From Dendrolimus kikuchii (lineage: Eukaryota > Arthropoda > Insecta > Lepidoptera > Lasiocampidae): DNA of 64,000 nucleotides. The notes below the pieces were generated by a model. That model saw nothing but the letters and a program-made list of their open reading frames with translations. It was not told the DNA's origin and ran no database searches. Shown piece after piece: positions 1 to 10,730 of this stretch. Position 1 is the stretch's first letter; each line of letters begins with the position of its first letter. Both the position numbers and the translations under genes were made by a program. The stretch covers positions 8,864,501 to 8,928,500 of the forward strand of contig CM034409.1 of NCBI GenBank assembly GCA_019925095.2. The letters are read 5' to 3'.

Positions 1-352
1 TATTATCAGTTTTATTTAGTTCCAAATTGGACCTATGTTTAATCACCGATCTTATTGACTCTCTAATCTGTGCTGCACAATGTAAAACTCCTATCTCGTT
101 CTCTCGCAGGCTCAGTCCTATAGATTTATGTGTTTATCTCTTTTTAATCGCTTTTCCGTTTCATCGGATTTCAAATCACAATGATTCTGAAGCATAATTT
201 AAGAACAACTTTACCGATTTTGATGAACATTTTTGTGTATGTTTGAGTGGCTCTCCGGTTTAGATTCACAATTGGAACCAGTAGGAGGTACTAGAATCGG
301 ATCCCAGATTTTTATTTTTTCAGGGCAAGGCAACATCTGTTAGGACCTCTAG
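1..352 (+). mobile_element. Element D fragment followed by a Helitron-like 3' end
   Basis: Bases 29-212 match the element D block also seen at 49295-49467, including the run GTTCTCTCGCAGG and the AAATCACAA stretch. Bases ~235-352 match the 3' half of a Helitron-like family also present at 50949-51301: a GGTTTAGATTCACAATTGG block, an imperfect GGGCA...TGTTAGG hairpin, then CTAG at 349-352 followed by T. No 5' Helitron end is visible, so this is a 3' fragment. Family assignment rests on comparing copies inside this window. Confidence 0.6.
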
Positions 353-649
353 TTTATTATAAAATAGGTAAACCCATATTAAGAAGAAATAAGAATGCCA
401 CGTCCTTTGGAATGTTGCTGAGTGGATCATTAGTAATAATCAAAATCACTAGCAGCAGTTATTATCATCTTTTCCTAGTTTTATATTTATTTATGTAAGT
501 GTAATATATAATATTTTACTTACATATATCGTATTAGTATATTATTTACATTTCTATTAATGTATGTATATTATATCATGTGTGTATATATTTATAAGAT
601 ATTGATTCGGTAGTGTGAATTATGCAACATACCTCTGTACTTATCAAAT

Positions 650-790
650 TTCTTGTCCATCCAAAAGTTGTCTGGAAGAAATCGCTAACAGCGATAAGAC
701 CGCCTATTGTGTTGTAAAATATTATTTCTGTTAACTGTATCTTTAAAACACAATAAAGCATATTCATTCGTTCATTCATTCGCTGTGGTA
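650..790 (+). repeat. LINE-J 3' tail fragment
   Basis: The segment carries the tail signature GTTGTCTGGAAGAAATCGCTAACAGCGATAAGACC in diverged form (a GATCGC/GCGAT-type stem), then an AATAAAG signal and a short ATTC repeat. Similar tails lie at 10485-10600, 20803-20940, 42073-42182 and 43115-43240. No protein-coding part of the LINE remains here. Confidence 0.55.
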
Positions 791-1870
791 GGTAAATGAA
801 CCACCAAGTACAGGATTAATTCAAGCGATTTTTAAGTAATTTTTATTTAAAGCAGTTGCAATCGCGCGGTATGAACCAAGTACGCTTTTAAGAAATCTAT
901 TAGAATATTTACTTTCAATCGAGGTAAACATTCTTGATATACTTTGATCTCGCATATGCGGGCTTTGCTTAGCAAACGGGGGAATCTCCTCAGACACATA
1001 AGACTTAAAGATTAGCAATCTCACGGGAAAGTATTAGCTCGCAAGACGTTATTTACCGACCCCGATCGCTGATTTCAATCGGGATCTTCGATTTGCAGAG
1101 TGGAGACTGCTTTAGTGATGTTCTCTATGTTATCGATATATCCGACAAGTATGTCAATATAGATATTGAACCTTACTAGGTGATCTTCCGGCACCTAACC
1201 GCACGCATCATTGATCACAACCAAGATTAAAAAAAAATATATTAGAGCTTTTTAAGAATCTTTCCGTTTCAAGTGCTTTGTTGATAACAATAATGAGCGT
1301 TAATAACGTTAATAATCTAGCGACGCGTTGTTCTGTTGTCTAGTTGCGGCCAATGATATTCGTTGGAAAGTCGATCGCAAACAAGGAGAATTACTATCCC
1401 TACTGTCTATCAGTCAGTTATCTGCATCAGCGTGGGAACAAAAAACACAATTTATTGTAGTGAAAATGGGTACATTTTATATAGGTGTTATAATACAGGT
1501 GAAGTTTTCAAGTGGGTCTCTGTGGCTAAATCCGGAACTATAAGATACAACGAAAAGTTCTGAAAGGAGTCTCGGGGCCGATTTTGATGAAAACTAAAAC
1601 GGCATTGTTAATAAAAAAAATAATTAAATCAGTTGTTTGAGTAATAAACTAATCCTGGGTATAAATTGAATCGATTGATTTAGAAAAGAAATTTTGTATT
1701 ATTGGACGAAATCATATTGTCGGTTATAAGAATCAATTTCTGTAAAGGAATGTCACACCTCTTACAAACTTTTATTTTAGTATAGTTTTTCTAGAACAAC
1801 TGTTTGTTTGAGTTTAAGTAACTTCGTTATGACGTACGTATTGACATATGTAAGAAACTCTTTGACACTA
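791..1870. other. No recognisable feature
   Basis: AT-rich unique-looking DNA. The open frames present are short, lack known motifs and have no paired splice signals. Confidence 0.5.
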
Positions 1871-1876
1871 CCCATG

Positions 1877-1985
1877 ATCAGAAGGCTGGCTTATGTTTCG
1901 CACAACAAATAAGTATTGCCATACAGCGTGGCAATGCAGTCAGCCTTCTGGGCACTTTCCCCGTTGGAAGTGATGCTACATAATG
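1877..1985 (+). pseudogene. WDAT-family mobile-element protein, C-terminal scrap
   Basis: Reading the plus strand from 1877 gives DQKAGLCFAQQISIAIQRG followed by NAVSLLGTFPVG, the end of the protein family best preserved at 37092-37550. The conserved run is QRISxAIQRGNxxxLLGTxP. The scrap has no start and no upstream domain. Confidence 0.6.
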
Positions 1986-2658
1986 TATTTTAATTTCAAT
2001 GTCTTTATTTTATTTTTATTTTTTCGTCCTTAATAATAATTATTACAATAGACATAATCATTATATTAACACGTGAAGCAAAAACACTTCGTTATTGTTA
2101 TAAAAGATTCTAATTCAATAGCGTAGTCTACAAAAATAATACCTTAATACAACATATATTATTTTCTGGAAAACATAAGTTTTGTAACAATTCTCATCCG
2201 ATACGTAATCCACAGGGCATGGCTCGATTTTTCACTTTATCGAAGCTAACATTAATGGCAGCTTGTTAACTTTGCTAAGAAAAAGAAAACTTTTGTTTTC
2301 TCCAAATTTATTACTACGTTATATTTGTTCAATAGGACACACTTCGTGAATTAGAGGGCTGAATAACAGTTTATTTATCGAATTTATCGTATTAAAATGT
2401 TTAACTTTATCATACATTTTTTTATTATTTATTTCATTATGACAATTTATTTAATCCCTAGATACCTATTATTATTGCAATTACCATGCATTTTTGTAAC
2501 TAGAAAGCAAGTTTAAAAAGGATCCATTTCAAAACTGCATTCAATCATTAAAATTGTTAAGATTTCTTTTACACCAACATTAGTTATGGTCTTTGTAAAT
2601 TATTCTGAAATCGACTAAAAATATTGGAGAAAGGAAAGATTTTAAAGATTCATTAATA
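1986..2658. other. No recognisable feature
   Basis: AT-rich DNA with no codon structure, repeat match within the window or strong hairpin. Confidence 0.45.
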
Positions 2659-3006
2659 CTAATGGTCGCCCGTGATCGAAATTCGACCATAATAATTAAT
2701 GTCAAAGACTATACTTCTATAATCACATATTCCGCGAAGGCTACACTGTTAATTTGACTTTAACAATAAACAAAAGAGTATAATATATGCGTGTGTGTGT
2801 GTCAAATACAAGGTAGTGTGTGTAATGTTTTTTAAATTGATTTAATGTATTTTTTATGCATAACTTAAAAAAATATTAGCATTCTGCACTCTTTCTCTAT
2901 ATAAACTATAACTATGCGAAATTTCATACTACTCCGTTCGCGCAATTTTCGTAAAAAGGGGTACAAAGTTTTTGCTGTGTTTTTGCTTCACTTATTAATA
3001 TATAGA
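2659..3006 (-). mobile_element. Helitron-like non-autonomous element (GGTCGAAATTCGACC family)
   Basis: The minus strand starts TCTATATATTAATAAG after an A, as Helitron 5' ends do, and ends with a GGTCGAA/TTCGA hairpin and a degraded CTAG (CTAA on the plus strand at 2659-2662). Two better copies of about 365 bp lie at 21496-21859 and 42596-42964. It has no coding capacity. Confidence 0.65.
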
Positions 3007-3049
3007 TTAAGCCCTTAGAGTTAATGTTGTGTACAGTGAAAAAGATCAG

Positions 3050-3264
3050 TTTTTTTATTGCTGGGGTACAGCAGACAAGCTGACGGTCCAACTGAATGAA
3101 TGAATGAATACTTGCAACACTATAGGTACTCTCAATGTTCTGTCGGACTCGAAGGGGTAGCTGGAACCTGGCCACTAATGCCGGAACACAACTCAAGATT
3201 GTTATAACGGTGTAATTTAGACCAGAAGTTTTAACCATCTAATTGGGCAAATGCCTTACCGCCT
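3050..3264 (-). repeat. SINE-A copy, 5' truncated
   Basis: The T-run at 3051 is the reversed poly-A tail. The block CTGGAACCTGGCCACTAATGC and the AACTCAAG stretch match the other SINE-A copies. The GTGCAGGAACGG head is missing. An ATGAATGA run at 3096-3108 interrupts the usual sequence. Confidence 0.7.
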
Positions 3265-3529
3265 TGCAAGTTATAAGTAATGTTTGATAAGGAAACAAGG
3301 ATATCTGAATGCACTCTAACAAATAACGACTGTAAGTACAATGACGTCATAGTTTTAGATATGATTTATTTTAGATTATCAGGTTAAAATTTTATATTAG
3401 TCTCTAAAGGTTAAACTGTGACGTTTAGGAATGTAACTAAGATCTATAATTACTTTTACATAACAAAAACCAATAATATTTATAAGTATACCGATATCGA
3501 TATTTTAAAACACGCTTATTTCTCCCCAT

Positions 3530-3665
3530 CCCTAGCTATCTCGTACCTCCATGGCGATAGATCTGGATTGATCCGGCGGCAAGCCCGCACAGTAACGAGC
3601 CAATGCTGCACGGCGACAATGCAAATTGCACCAGGCACATCCTCACTGAACCGTGTATATTCATA
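3530..3665. other. Unexplained GC-rich block
   Basis: A roughly 130-bp block much richer in G+C than its surroundings (GGCGGCAAGCCCGCAC at its core). On the minus strand one frame stays open for about 40 codons, but I recognise no domain. It could be an exon or an old mobile-element piece. Confidence 0.3.
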
Positions 3666-3784
3666 GAACACTGGGGTGTAGTTTATGATACACTTTTTCT
3701 TGGCTTTACATAAACTCAGGAGTAGTACAATTTACTTCGGCTTCTTCAGCTCTAGAATATTCGTATTTTTTTATACTTGCGTGT

Positions 3785-3862
3785 AGGCAAATCGTCCACT
3801 TGAGGGCAAGAGGTAACCGTCGCCGATAGACATCTGCAACACCAAGGGAGCCGAAGCTATGC
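3785..3862 (-). repeat. SINE-B / SINE-A shared tail fragment
   Basis: Matches the reversed shared tail (GGTAACCGTCGCC ... ATCTGCAACACC). The part specific to either family is absent. Confidence 0.5.
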
Positions 3863-4204
3863 ATTGTCTAGTTGAGAGTTTAATTGAAATCTGTTTTCTC
3901 GTTGAGACTTCAAATATCTGTTTAGAGTCTTCTTGAAGAGCTCTATATTTTAGCGCTCTGGGAAAACAGCAGGAGAAAGTTTATTTCACAACTTGCACAC
4001 GTATAGAATGAAGGAGCGTGCGCCACCTGCAGTGGATAACTTTCAAGTATCGAAGAATGAACTCCCACTCGCTGGTGAGTGGTGCGATAGTAAAATGGCG
4101 CCGTAGGCGTAGTATATTTGTTAAGGGTAAGATGATTCCTGTTTGAGGAAAATATAAGCAAAATAGTAATATTGATACGTACTTAGGATTGGAAGGACAC
4201 ACCA

Positions 4205-4564
4205 TTTTTTTTTACTAAGCGCTTTTATTGACTGACACAGCCGTGCGTGATTCTTCTCCGCAGATTTGCCCCTATATGCACAAAAAACGACGCACTGTTC
4301 CGACGACCAGATGTCTCACTCACAATACCGTCGCCGATATTGTGTAGATCACCTCCTGCTGCTGCGGTGTTCACCTCCCAATTTACCGCGCGTAGCTGGC
4401 TTCTGGACCTCCTTTTAAACTACGCTAAACTTCTCCTTTACTGAACTGCCCAATAAACTTTCCACTAAATTCACCACTAAACTCGTCACTGTCTTTTATT
4501 AAACTTCTTTTCCAACTCTTTCGTATCGCATTTGTCGCTTCGCTGTCTTGAATTGAACTCCACT
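4205..4564 (-). other. Putative transcribed leader of the orphan heat-shock-type promoter
   Basis: The predicted start near 4564 lies 32 bases downstream of the TATA box. The leader then reads GAGTTCAATTCAAG (4560-4547), resembling the start of insect hsp70 leaders as I remember them, and is purine-rich. At 4233-4228 on the minus strand there is AATAAA, followed about 15 bases later by nine A residues and an ATG at 4205. The ATG opens a 74-codon frame with no resemblance to Hsp70, Hsp90 or small heat-shock proteins. Promoter and poly-A signal this close together would also fit an LTR or another compact mobile element. Transcription is inferred, not seen. Confidence 0.4.
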
Positions 4565-4588
4565 GCCAGGTAGGCGCGCCTTTAGCTG

Positions 4589-4596
4589 CTTATATA
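4589..4596 (-). promoter_or_regulatory. TATA box
   Basis: The minus strand reads GGGTATATAAGCAG with TATATAAG at 4596-4589. It stands 13 bp downstream of a heat-shock half-site pair and 32 bp upstream of a CAGT initiator-like sequence. Confidence 0.6.
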
Positions 4597-4608
4597 CCCG
4601 GATGTATC

Positions 4609-4781
4609 TTCTGGAACTCATAATTTCGATCTTCTTTTCGTTATTCTTTTATTTACTATCTATCCCTTTCTAAACATCTATCTATCTCTGTCTTTTCTTT
4701 CCTGAACCTTCTATTCTAGAACTTTCGCTCATCGTCTAACCCTTTCTAAAATGTATCTGTCTTTGTCTTTTCCTTCCAGAA
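4609..4781 (-). promoter_or_regulatory. Cluster of heat-shock elements
   Basis: HSF binds arrays of alternating GAA and TTC units spaced by two bases. On the plus strand 4704-4726 reads GAAccTTCtaTTCtaGAActTTC: five units, the last three a perfect alternating HSE. Further unit pairs are TTCtgGAA at 4609-4616 and TTCcaGAA at 4774-4781. The distal part is an imperfect tandem duplication of about 76 bp (CCCTTTCTAAA at ~4664 and ~4740), each unit carrying an HSE at the same place. The motif reading is direct; heat inducibility is inferred. Confidence 0.6.
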
Positions 4782-4831
4782 TGCTCTACCTTTTTCTAAA
4801 AGTTCTTAAACCAACTAGATTTTTCCACCAT

Positions 4832-5410
4832 CACTCGCCACAATATGATAGCATTCTATCCACAATGGGGCTTTGTATGCGTAAGTTAAAGTTGATAGGC
4901 AAGGCGATTCCGTGAGGTCTCTATGCTTGCCTTAACTAGCTGACAAGGAGTGAAGAAAATAAGAGATACGCCTTAAGTTCCAGGGGTTGAAGTGTTATTT
5001 AAAAAATCACCTATCAAATTCTCACTAATAACTCCAGGATATACTTAAACATGTTTTTCGTCGAACAAATAAGTAAAGCAAAACAAACGATGCATTTCAT
5101 AATAGAGTAATCATGTTAACCAGATTTTATAGAAGATAAAACTTTATTCTCCCTCCTTCAGGGTTCGCTACGACCCCTGTGTTTTATAGCGTGTGTGTAT
5201 TTTACGATTATATTTTGTCAAGAATTTTTCGCTTAAGTATGGCCTTCGTGAAATAATGGCGAGACAGCAAAGTATTATGCTTATGCGACAAGAAATTTCT
5301 CAACATGTTTTTAAATTTATAACTGCTATATGTGAATGATGAAGTGAGTTTGTTTTACCTTGTTTAGTTCTCTGTTCTTGCCTTGGATATGAATTGATTT
5401 CCTCAGTTAT
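4832..5410. other. No recognisable feature
   Basis: AT-rich DNA without long frames. The part nearest 4832 may belong to the upstream region of the heat-shock-type promoter. Confidence 0.4.
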
Positions 5411-5411
5411 T

Positions 5412-5640
5412 TATTTGTGCCGTTTGCTGTTGAGGTACTTTGACCGTGATGTCCTGAGGCCATGAACCTTTACAAAAGAGCTATCAAAACGGCTCATTGA
5501 CTCGAGTGAACAGAGGGCTGGAGCCCACCTCGGGCAACGGATTAGAATGGCAATCAAGCGAAGTGGCGTCTCCAGCCTTCTGAGGGCACCTTACTGTTAC
5601 AAGACGGTGACCTAGGGTCAGTATTTTACTTGTAGTGTTA
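5412..5640 (+). pseudogene. WDAT-family mobile-element protein fragment
   Basis: The plus strand encodes FVPFAVEVL, then after stops and frame changes the counterpart of [11 protein letters not shown] and LLGTLP (AGGGCACCTTACTG), and ends with an acidic GDLGSV tail. It lacks the WDAT-containing N-terminal part. It stands tail-to-tail with another copy on the opposite strand at 5815-6062. Confidence 0.6.
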
Positions 5641-5814
5641 AAGGGCTATATTTAAAATATAATATCACAAAATTTAAGTTTAATTAAAATATAATTACAT
5701 ATTTATTTCTTTTTTTTATCCACAATAACATTTAAAATTTATTTAAAAATAAACTAAATTATAAATAAATAAAAATAAAATATATATACAAACTAAAATC
5801 TAGTAGCAGACCGC

Positions 5815-6062
5815 TGTCAGTTGGAAACGTGCCCAAAAGACTGGCTACAATGCGTCGCTGAATGGCAACGCTAATGCGTTGCTCGAGGTATAAACTATTA
5901 TTTTGGTCACGTGATGCATCCACCAGACGTTTGGCTATGTCTCGATGAAGCTTCTGCGCCTCAGGCCCCCATGGTCCCAGGGTCTCGACCCCAAAAGCCG
6001 CAAATATGTAGACATTTCCGATGGCTGAGTATTTGCGGCGTTTAGGGCCTCCTGCTGTGTTG
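5815..6062 (-). pseudogene. WDAT-family mobile-element protein fragment
   Basis: The minus strand reads KRRKYSAIGNVYIFAAFGVE then TLGPWGPEAQKLHRDIAKRL and QRISVAIQR...VASLLGTFP. This copy keeps the LGPWGPEA segment that has been lost from the 37-kb copy. The start is missing and the frame ends at a repeat boundary, so it is a dead fragment. Confidence 0.65.
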
Positions 6063-6594
6063 CAGCAGTTTAATTAATATTTACTTCAATAAGTACTCTT
6101 TTTATTTTAGTAACGGAAATCAAATACAACAGAAAAAGCAGGAGTTATTGCGAGAATATGACTATAACTACACAGTACAGATGATAACCTCGCTGTTCTT
6201 AGGGTACAAGAGTCACTTTGGCGAAAACGGGGAACCCTTATGAAATTCCGTTTATCTTTGTATGTCACAGAACGAAACTACTGAGTCTATATGAATCAAC
6301 TTTTTAGTAAGAGTATGGGATCTGTATGACGGTAGGTACACAATACGTGAAGTCGCGAAAAACTAAATAATGTTGGTGGCCTTCTTATGTAACTAAGATT
6401 TGAATTTTTTTTCAGTACATATCAGTCGTGTGGGATGTCGTATTGTTAACAAGATATTGCAAATAATCGAAATATTCACTTCCAAAATCGTAAAAATTAA
6501 ATCTTATATTGAAAAATGAAGTGAAAATTTCTACGAGATCGAGGCGGTACAACTTAAAAAAATACTATCAACGAAATTTTTGAAATGTAACTTT
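6063..6594. other. No recognisable feature
   Basis: AT-rich DNA. I see no gene signal or copy of the repeat families described here. Confidence 0.4.
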
Positions 6595-6920
6595 TTTATA
6601 ATCGTTGTGATTTGAAAAGAAAGAAAGAAAGAAGAAAATAAATAAACACGTAAATCTATAGGACTAAGCCTGTGAGAGAATGAGATAGAATATATTCTAT
6701 TTCATAATTTAAACACTATGCTCATACATATGAAGTTGGAAATGTTTTGAAGTTTTTTGTTAATACTTCAAATTTCGTGTTTTATTATTTATTATTATTT
6801 AGTGTGTTTAAATATGTTATAACGATATAATATATGAAATGTGACGTCACGAAATTTAGAAGCCCTTGTCACACTTTGTTTCACTTCTAATGCGTGTGAA
6901 CTGCACCCACACATTTTTTT
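6595..6920 (+). mobile_element. Element D copy
   Basis: Left end AATCGTTGTGATTTG, middle GGACTAAGCCTG(C/T)GAGAGAATGAGA, right end GTTTCACTTCTAATGCGTGTG followed by a CA-rich run. The left GAAGTGAAAC motif of other copies is lost here and replaced by a GAAA repeat at ~6618. The GAAGTGAAAC/GTTTCACTTC pair in better copies is a short inverted repeat, suggesting a MITE-like element. Confidence 0.55.
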
Positions 6921-7257
6921 TTCAATTCGATTAATTTCGATTTATTTATGCAGTGTCGATGGTTTAATAGCCTGTGCGCTACATGACTTACAGAACATCA
7001 CTATTACGTCACCCACAACAATGAAGTACGACAATTATGTCATTTGTGTTTGTGGGTTTTACTGTCAAGAAATATGTGATTTCATAGACGTGCACACGTC
7101 AAAAGTAAAATAAATACTTGAAAACAGTAAACAACATGTCTGTTATGTTAATTTTTACTCTATCTAAAAAACAAAAAAAAAATCAAGCTTTATGTATAAA
7201 TTAGCGTCTTGGGATACCATTTCTGCAAAATATGAAAAATCCAGAAATTTCGATTAC

Positions 7258-7475
7258 TGCAAAACGGTTAGCCTTTGACCAATCGTGTTTCGTACCATGA
7301 GTTCCGATGGCCCACTTCCCCCCATCTCATCTTCCCTATCCTATCCCCCTATTCCACTCTCCCCCTATTCCACCGCCTCTGTCCCATTCCTCCAGCCAGA
7401 CTCCTCTATCCTATACTAAAGGCAAGCAAGGCATTGTCTTCAGCCCTGGTGTTGTAAATGTCTATAGGCGACTAG
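7258..7475 (+). repeat. SINE-B copy, truncated at both ends
   Basis: Contains ACGGTTAGCCTTTGACCAAT, the GAGTTCCGATGG block, the pyrimidine-rich CCTATCCC section and the start of the shared tail (CCTGGTGTTGTAAATGTC). The open frames across it are low-complexity readings of the pyrimidine section, not genes. Confidence 0.65.
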
Positions 7476-7792
7476 ACCCGTTTTCACTGTTTATCTTACT
7501 CGTGTTTATAGAGGTAGTCCCGATTTTAATTATTAATTTAGAATATATTTTGTAATGCGTCGTAATCAGTCAAATTAAGGGTTGTACACATTGTCCGGTT
7601 AACATAAATTCATTTGACAAACAAAACAAATTAAACTGATAATTATGGGCCTGTCAGCAGAATAGCTGCGATAATTACAGATTTATTAAATGTAAATATT
7701 GTGTTTATTGTCACATTAATTGTGTGGTGAATTTACATATAATTTTGATCCAATAACAACATGTCGATGTTGATATATTTAAATAATGTGAG

Positions 7793-8262
7793 TTTTTGAA
7801 GTGAAACTTCTTTAGAATCATGATTTGAAAATCGATGAAATGAAAAGGTGGCACTAAAAAGAGATAAACATAACATTTAACTTTATTTAATTCGATATAA
7901 AGCATATTTATCTTTACCCGTTAGTATTAATTTTCAATTTAAATAAAACTTGAATATTTCAAATTAATTTTAACTCTCTATTTGTATAGGTACACTTAAG
8001 GCTGATATGCAAAAACATATCAGCCTTAAGCCCTATATATTACGTAGATCAAAGGAAATTGTGCGTAACATTGCATTGAATTTTGAACTTTGTGCTAGTG
8101 AGTTAAAGCGTAATTTAGATTGAATTTTTTGAATCATAATATATTGACGGATGTATGCTAAAGGAATTTTATTTATATTAATAAAAGTTAGAGAAGAATT
8201 ATCTGTGAGTATATATATTCTTTGAAGTCTCACTTCTATTGCGTGTGAGTTGCACACACACA
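7793..8262 (+). mobile_element. Element D, long form
   Basis: Starts TTTGAAGTGAAACTTC and ends CACTTCTATTGCGTGTGAG plus a CA run. About 440-470 bp, closely matched by 45355-45790 over its whole length (CAAAGGAAATTGTGCGTAAC, TTGACGGATGTA). Inside lies a perfect 15-bp hairpin at 7995-8030 which the other copy lacks in its right arm. A SINE-A copy abuts its right end, as one also does at 45.8 kb. Confidence 0.6.
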
Positions 8263-8267
8263 TGCAT

Positions 8268-8574
8268 TTAAAAAAAACATTGCATGATTTCAGCAGCCAG
8301 GCAGACGGCCCACTTGATGGAAAGCGGTTACTGTGGAGCCTGTGGAGATTTTCAACACCAAAGGTGCTACCAATGTGCTGCCGTTCTAATTGGGACCTGG
8401 CCACTAATGCTGGAATACAGTTCAAAGTCGTTATGGTGACAAATTCTAGACCAGGAGTGCTAGCCATCCAGACGGGCAAATACCCAACCACCTGGCTGTG
8501 GGTTGTTTTATCGCCTCAGACGACAGGCCGCCCCAACGCAGGAAATTGTATTCTTTCTCCGTTTCTGCACGGAT
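8268..8574 (-). repeat. SINE-A copy, near full length
   Basis: The A-run at 8270 and tail GGCAGACGGCCCACTTG mark the reversed 3' end; the head (reversed) is CCGTTTCTGCACGG at ~8560. Open frames on both strands across it are repeat readings. Confidence 0.75.
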
Positions 8575-8575
8575 A

Positions 8576-9685
8576 AGAGTTATTTTTAATAGTTCTTATG
8601 AAGCCTAACTCGTCTAATAAACTGGGAAATGCCCTTTAAGTGATAACTTTACCTGAAACAAACCGTAGCTCGTGTAAGCGTTGTTGTGGTTGGTAATTTT
8701 TTCTGTTGTTCTTCCGCTCGTATGTTCAATCAGGCATACCCCTGGAACATTAAGATAAAATTAGCCAAATGCGAGTCGGTTTACGTATAATAGAGGGCTC
8801 CGCATAGATGAAAACATCCACTGTTTTGTTATTTGGCCATGGAACCATAAAAAAACATGTAATCGAAAATATTAATGTTATAAATACGAAAGTAAGTCTA
8901 CCTGTGATGCTTTTATAGACAAACCAAGGTATTAATTATAATGGAATTTAGTATATATCGCCTTTATGCTTCAATAATGTGTTATCTTGAACATTAAAAT
9001 TTTAGAAGAGATTTTTAAACTTAAGAAAGTAATTTTATTGATATGAATAACTTTTTTACTGTAATTCTATAATGTATTCTACAAAATACCACATATTTTA
9101 GAAAAATATAAACGGAAAGGCTCATTTTAATTATTAAATTAAAAAATTATATTTTTTATAAATAAATAGCTGTTTTATATTATTTTTAAATTTACTTATT
9201 AGTGTATATTGCTATATAAGGATATGACGACGAAGTTGATTAATAAGATGTTCAAAGAAAAAGTAAGTAGGTACATCAAAACAACAAAGTTTGCTTATCA
9301 TACATTCAAATAACACGAAGGCTTAGTATACAATTTTTGCCGAGTCAAAGCCGAAAAATCAGATGTAATCCCGCCAAGATATGCGGGGTATATTTTCGCT
9401 CGCGGTTATTTCTTTACAGTATTGCGGGTCCCGACTTTCTTGTAATTCCTTCTTTTCGCGGCTTTATAATATATTCTTGGGTTTAAGCCTAGGAAAGCCA
9501 CGGTCACGGATTTCATAGAGGTTCCGGCACGGGAATATTGCTGGCTTTCCGTAATTTTATTTCTTCTTTTGAAGTTTTCTCCTTGAACAGTTTTTACGCG
9601 GTCTCCCTTATTTTTATACTAGTACCGTACAAAGGTATCCATATTGACGGAGAAACATAAACTGTATCAAAGGATTAATACTTTG
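8576..9685. other. No recognisable gene
   Basis: AT-rich interspersed DNA. A short GC-richer patch lies at about 9380-9440 without a coding frame. Confidence 0.4.
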
Positions 9686-9947
9686 TTGAAGTGAAACTTG
9701 TTTAGAATTGTTGTGATTTGAAACAGGATGAAACGAAAAATCGACATTAAAAAAGAGATAAACACATAAATCTATAGGACTAAGCCTGCGAGAGAATGAG
9801 ATGGAATACATTAGCTTTAAACTATAATTAATTTAAACACTATGCTCATACGGATAAAGTTGGAAATGTTTTGAAGTTTTTCGTTAATATTTCAAATTTC
9901 CTGGTTTAAAGCATAAAATATATTATAACGATATAATATAGCTAGCA

Positions 9948-10600
9948 GAGTCCTTATTACTTCCTATCCTTGATTACGCTGACGCCAGCTACGAGTATCT
10001 AAATTTAACCCAAGAACAACTTAATAAACTTAAGCGCCACCAAAATTTTTGCATGAGGTCCATATTTGATCTACGCTAGTAGGATCACGTCTCTGAATTC
10101 CGGAAAAAACTCAAGCGGTTGTCATTCGATTTCGCCGGAATACTTACATTCTTTCTTTTCTCTATAGTATTTGTCCCATGTGTACCTGATTTGCTTAAAG
10201 AACGTTTTGAATTTCTTTCGTGCTCTCCTAATTTACACCCTTCCACTAAACTTAAACTGAATACCCCTGCGCATAGCTTAACTTTTTACACCAATTATTT
10301 TACCATTAAGGCTATACAGCTTTGGAACGTGCTGCATGTTGCTATCAGACAAGCAAAATCGCTACCGATATTTAAATGTATTTATTCATCTATAAACATT
10401 TATATATTTTGAAGATATGTATTTGTATGGTATGTATATTAAGTATCTATTTGATGCCATTATCGCTATTATCATCTCAAGTAATTCCTGGGGTTGTCTG
10501 GAAGTGATTGCTTTTTAGCGATAAGACCGTCCTTTGTACGTAATTAGATATAGTTTTAGTTTGTAAGTCCATTTTTGTATTGGTGTATAATAAAGTAAAA
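9948..10600 (+). pseudogene. Jockey/CR1-type LINE reverse-transcriptase C-terminal fragment with 3' UTR
   Basis: The frame from 9948 reads LLPILDYADASYEYLNLTQE and on to KLKRHQNFCMRSIFDLR, two stops at ~10076, then DHVSEFRKKLKRLS, VPDLLKERFEFLS and FTIKAIQLWNVLHVAIRQA to 10411. The order PxLDYAD, L-x-RxQNxCxRxIF, DHVSxxRxxLxWL and RLWNxLPxxIRxxxS is the C-terminal portion after the catalytic palm in jockey/CR1-type reverse transcriptases. The 3' UTR follows, with the ATTGCTTTTTAGCGATAAG stem at ~10507. Two stops and 5' truncation make it dead. It lies inside a disrupted element D. Confidence 0.75.
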
Positions 10601-10730
10601 TAAAATAGGAAGCACTTTACTGTTCATCAGAATAAATATTTACAGAATGAATAATTTTACGGCAAAACAAAAGCCGGCTTTATCGCTTAAAGCGATCTCT
10701 TCCAGGCAACCTGATAAAGTGTTATCTATC
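10600..10730 (-). repeat. LINE-J 3' tail, inverted against its neighbour
   Basis: The minus strand carries the same tail as the adjoining LINE (GATCGCTTTAAGCGATAAAG stem) head-on to it, while the last bases 10713-10730 (ATAAAGTGTTATCTATC) are again in plus orientation. The whole lies between the two TAATATA repeats. Confidence 0.5.

Noticed and set aside
4205..4564. Hsp70 or small heat-shock protein coding sequence behind the heat-shock promoter
   Set aside because: No frame on the minus strand shows the conserved Hsp70 N-terminal ATPase text or an alpha-crystallin domain.
7307..7555. Proline- and serine-rich open frames
   Set aside because: They translate the pyrimidine-rich middle of SINE-B.
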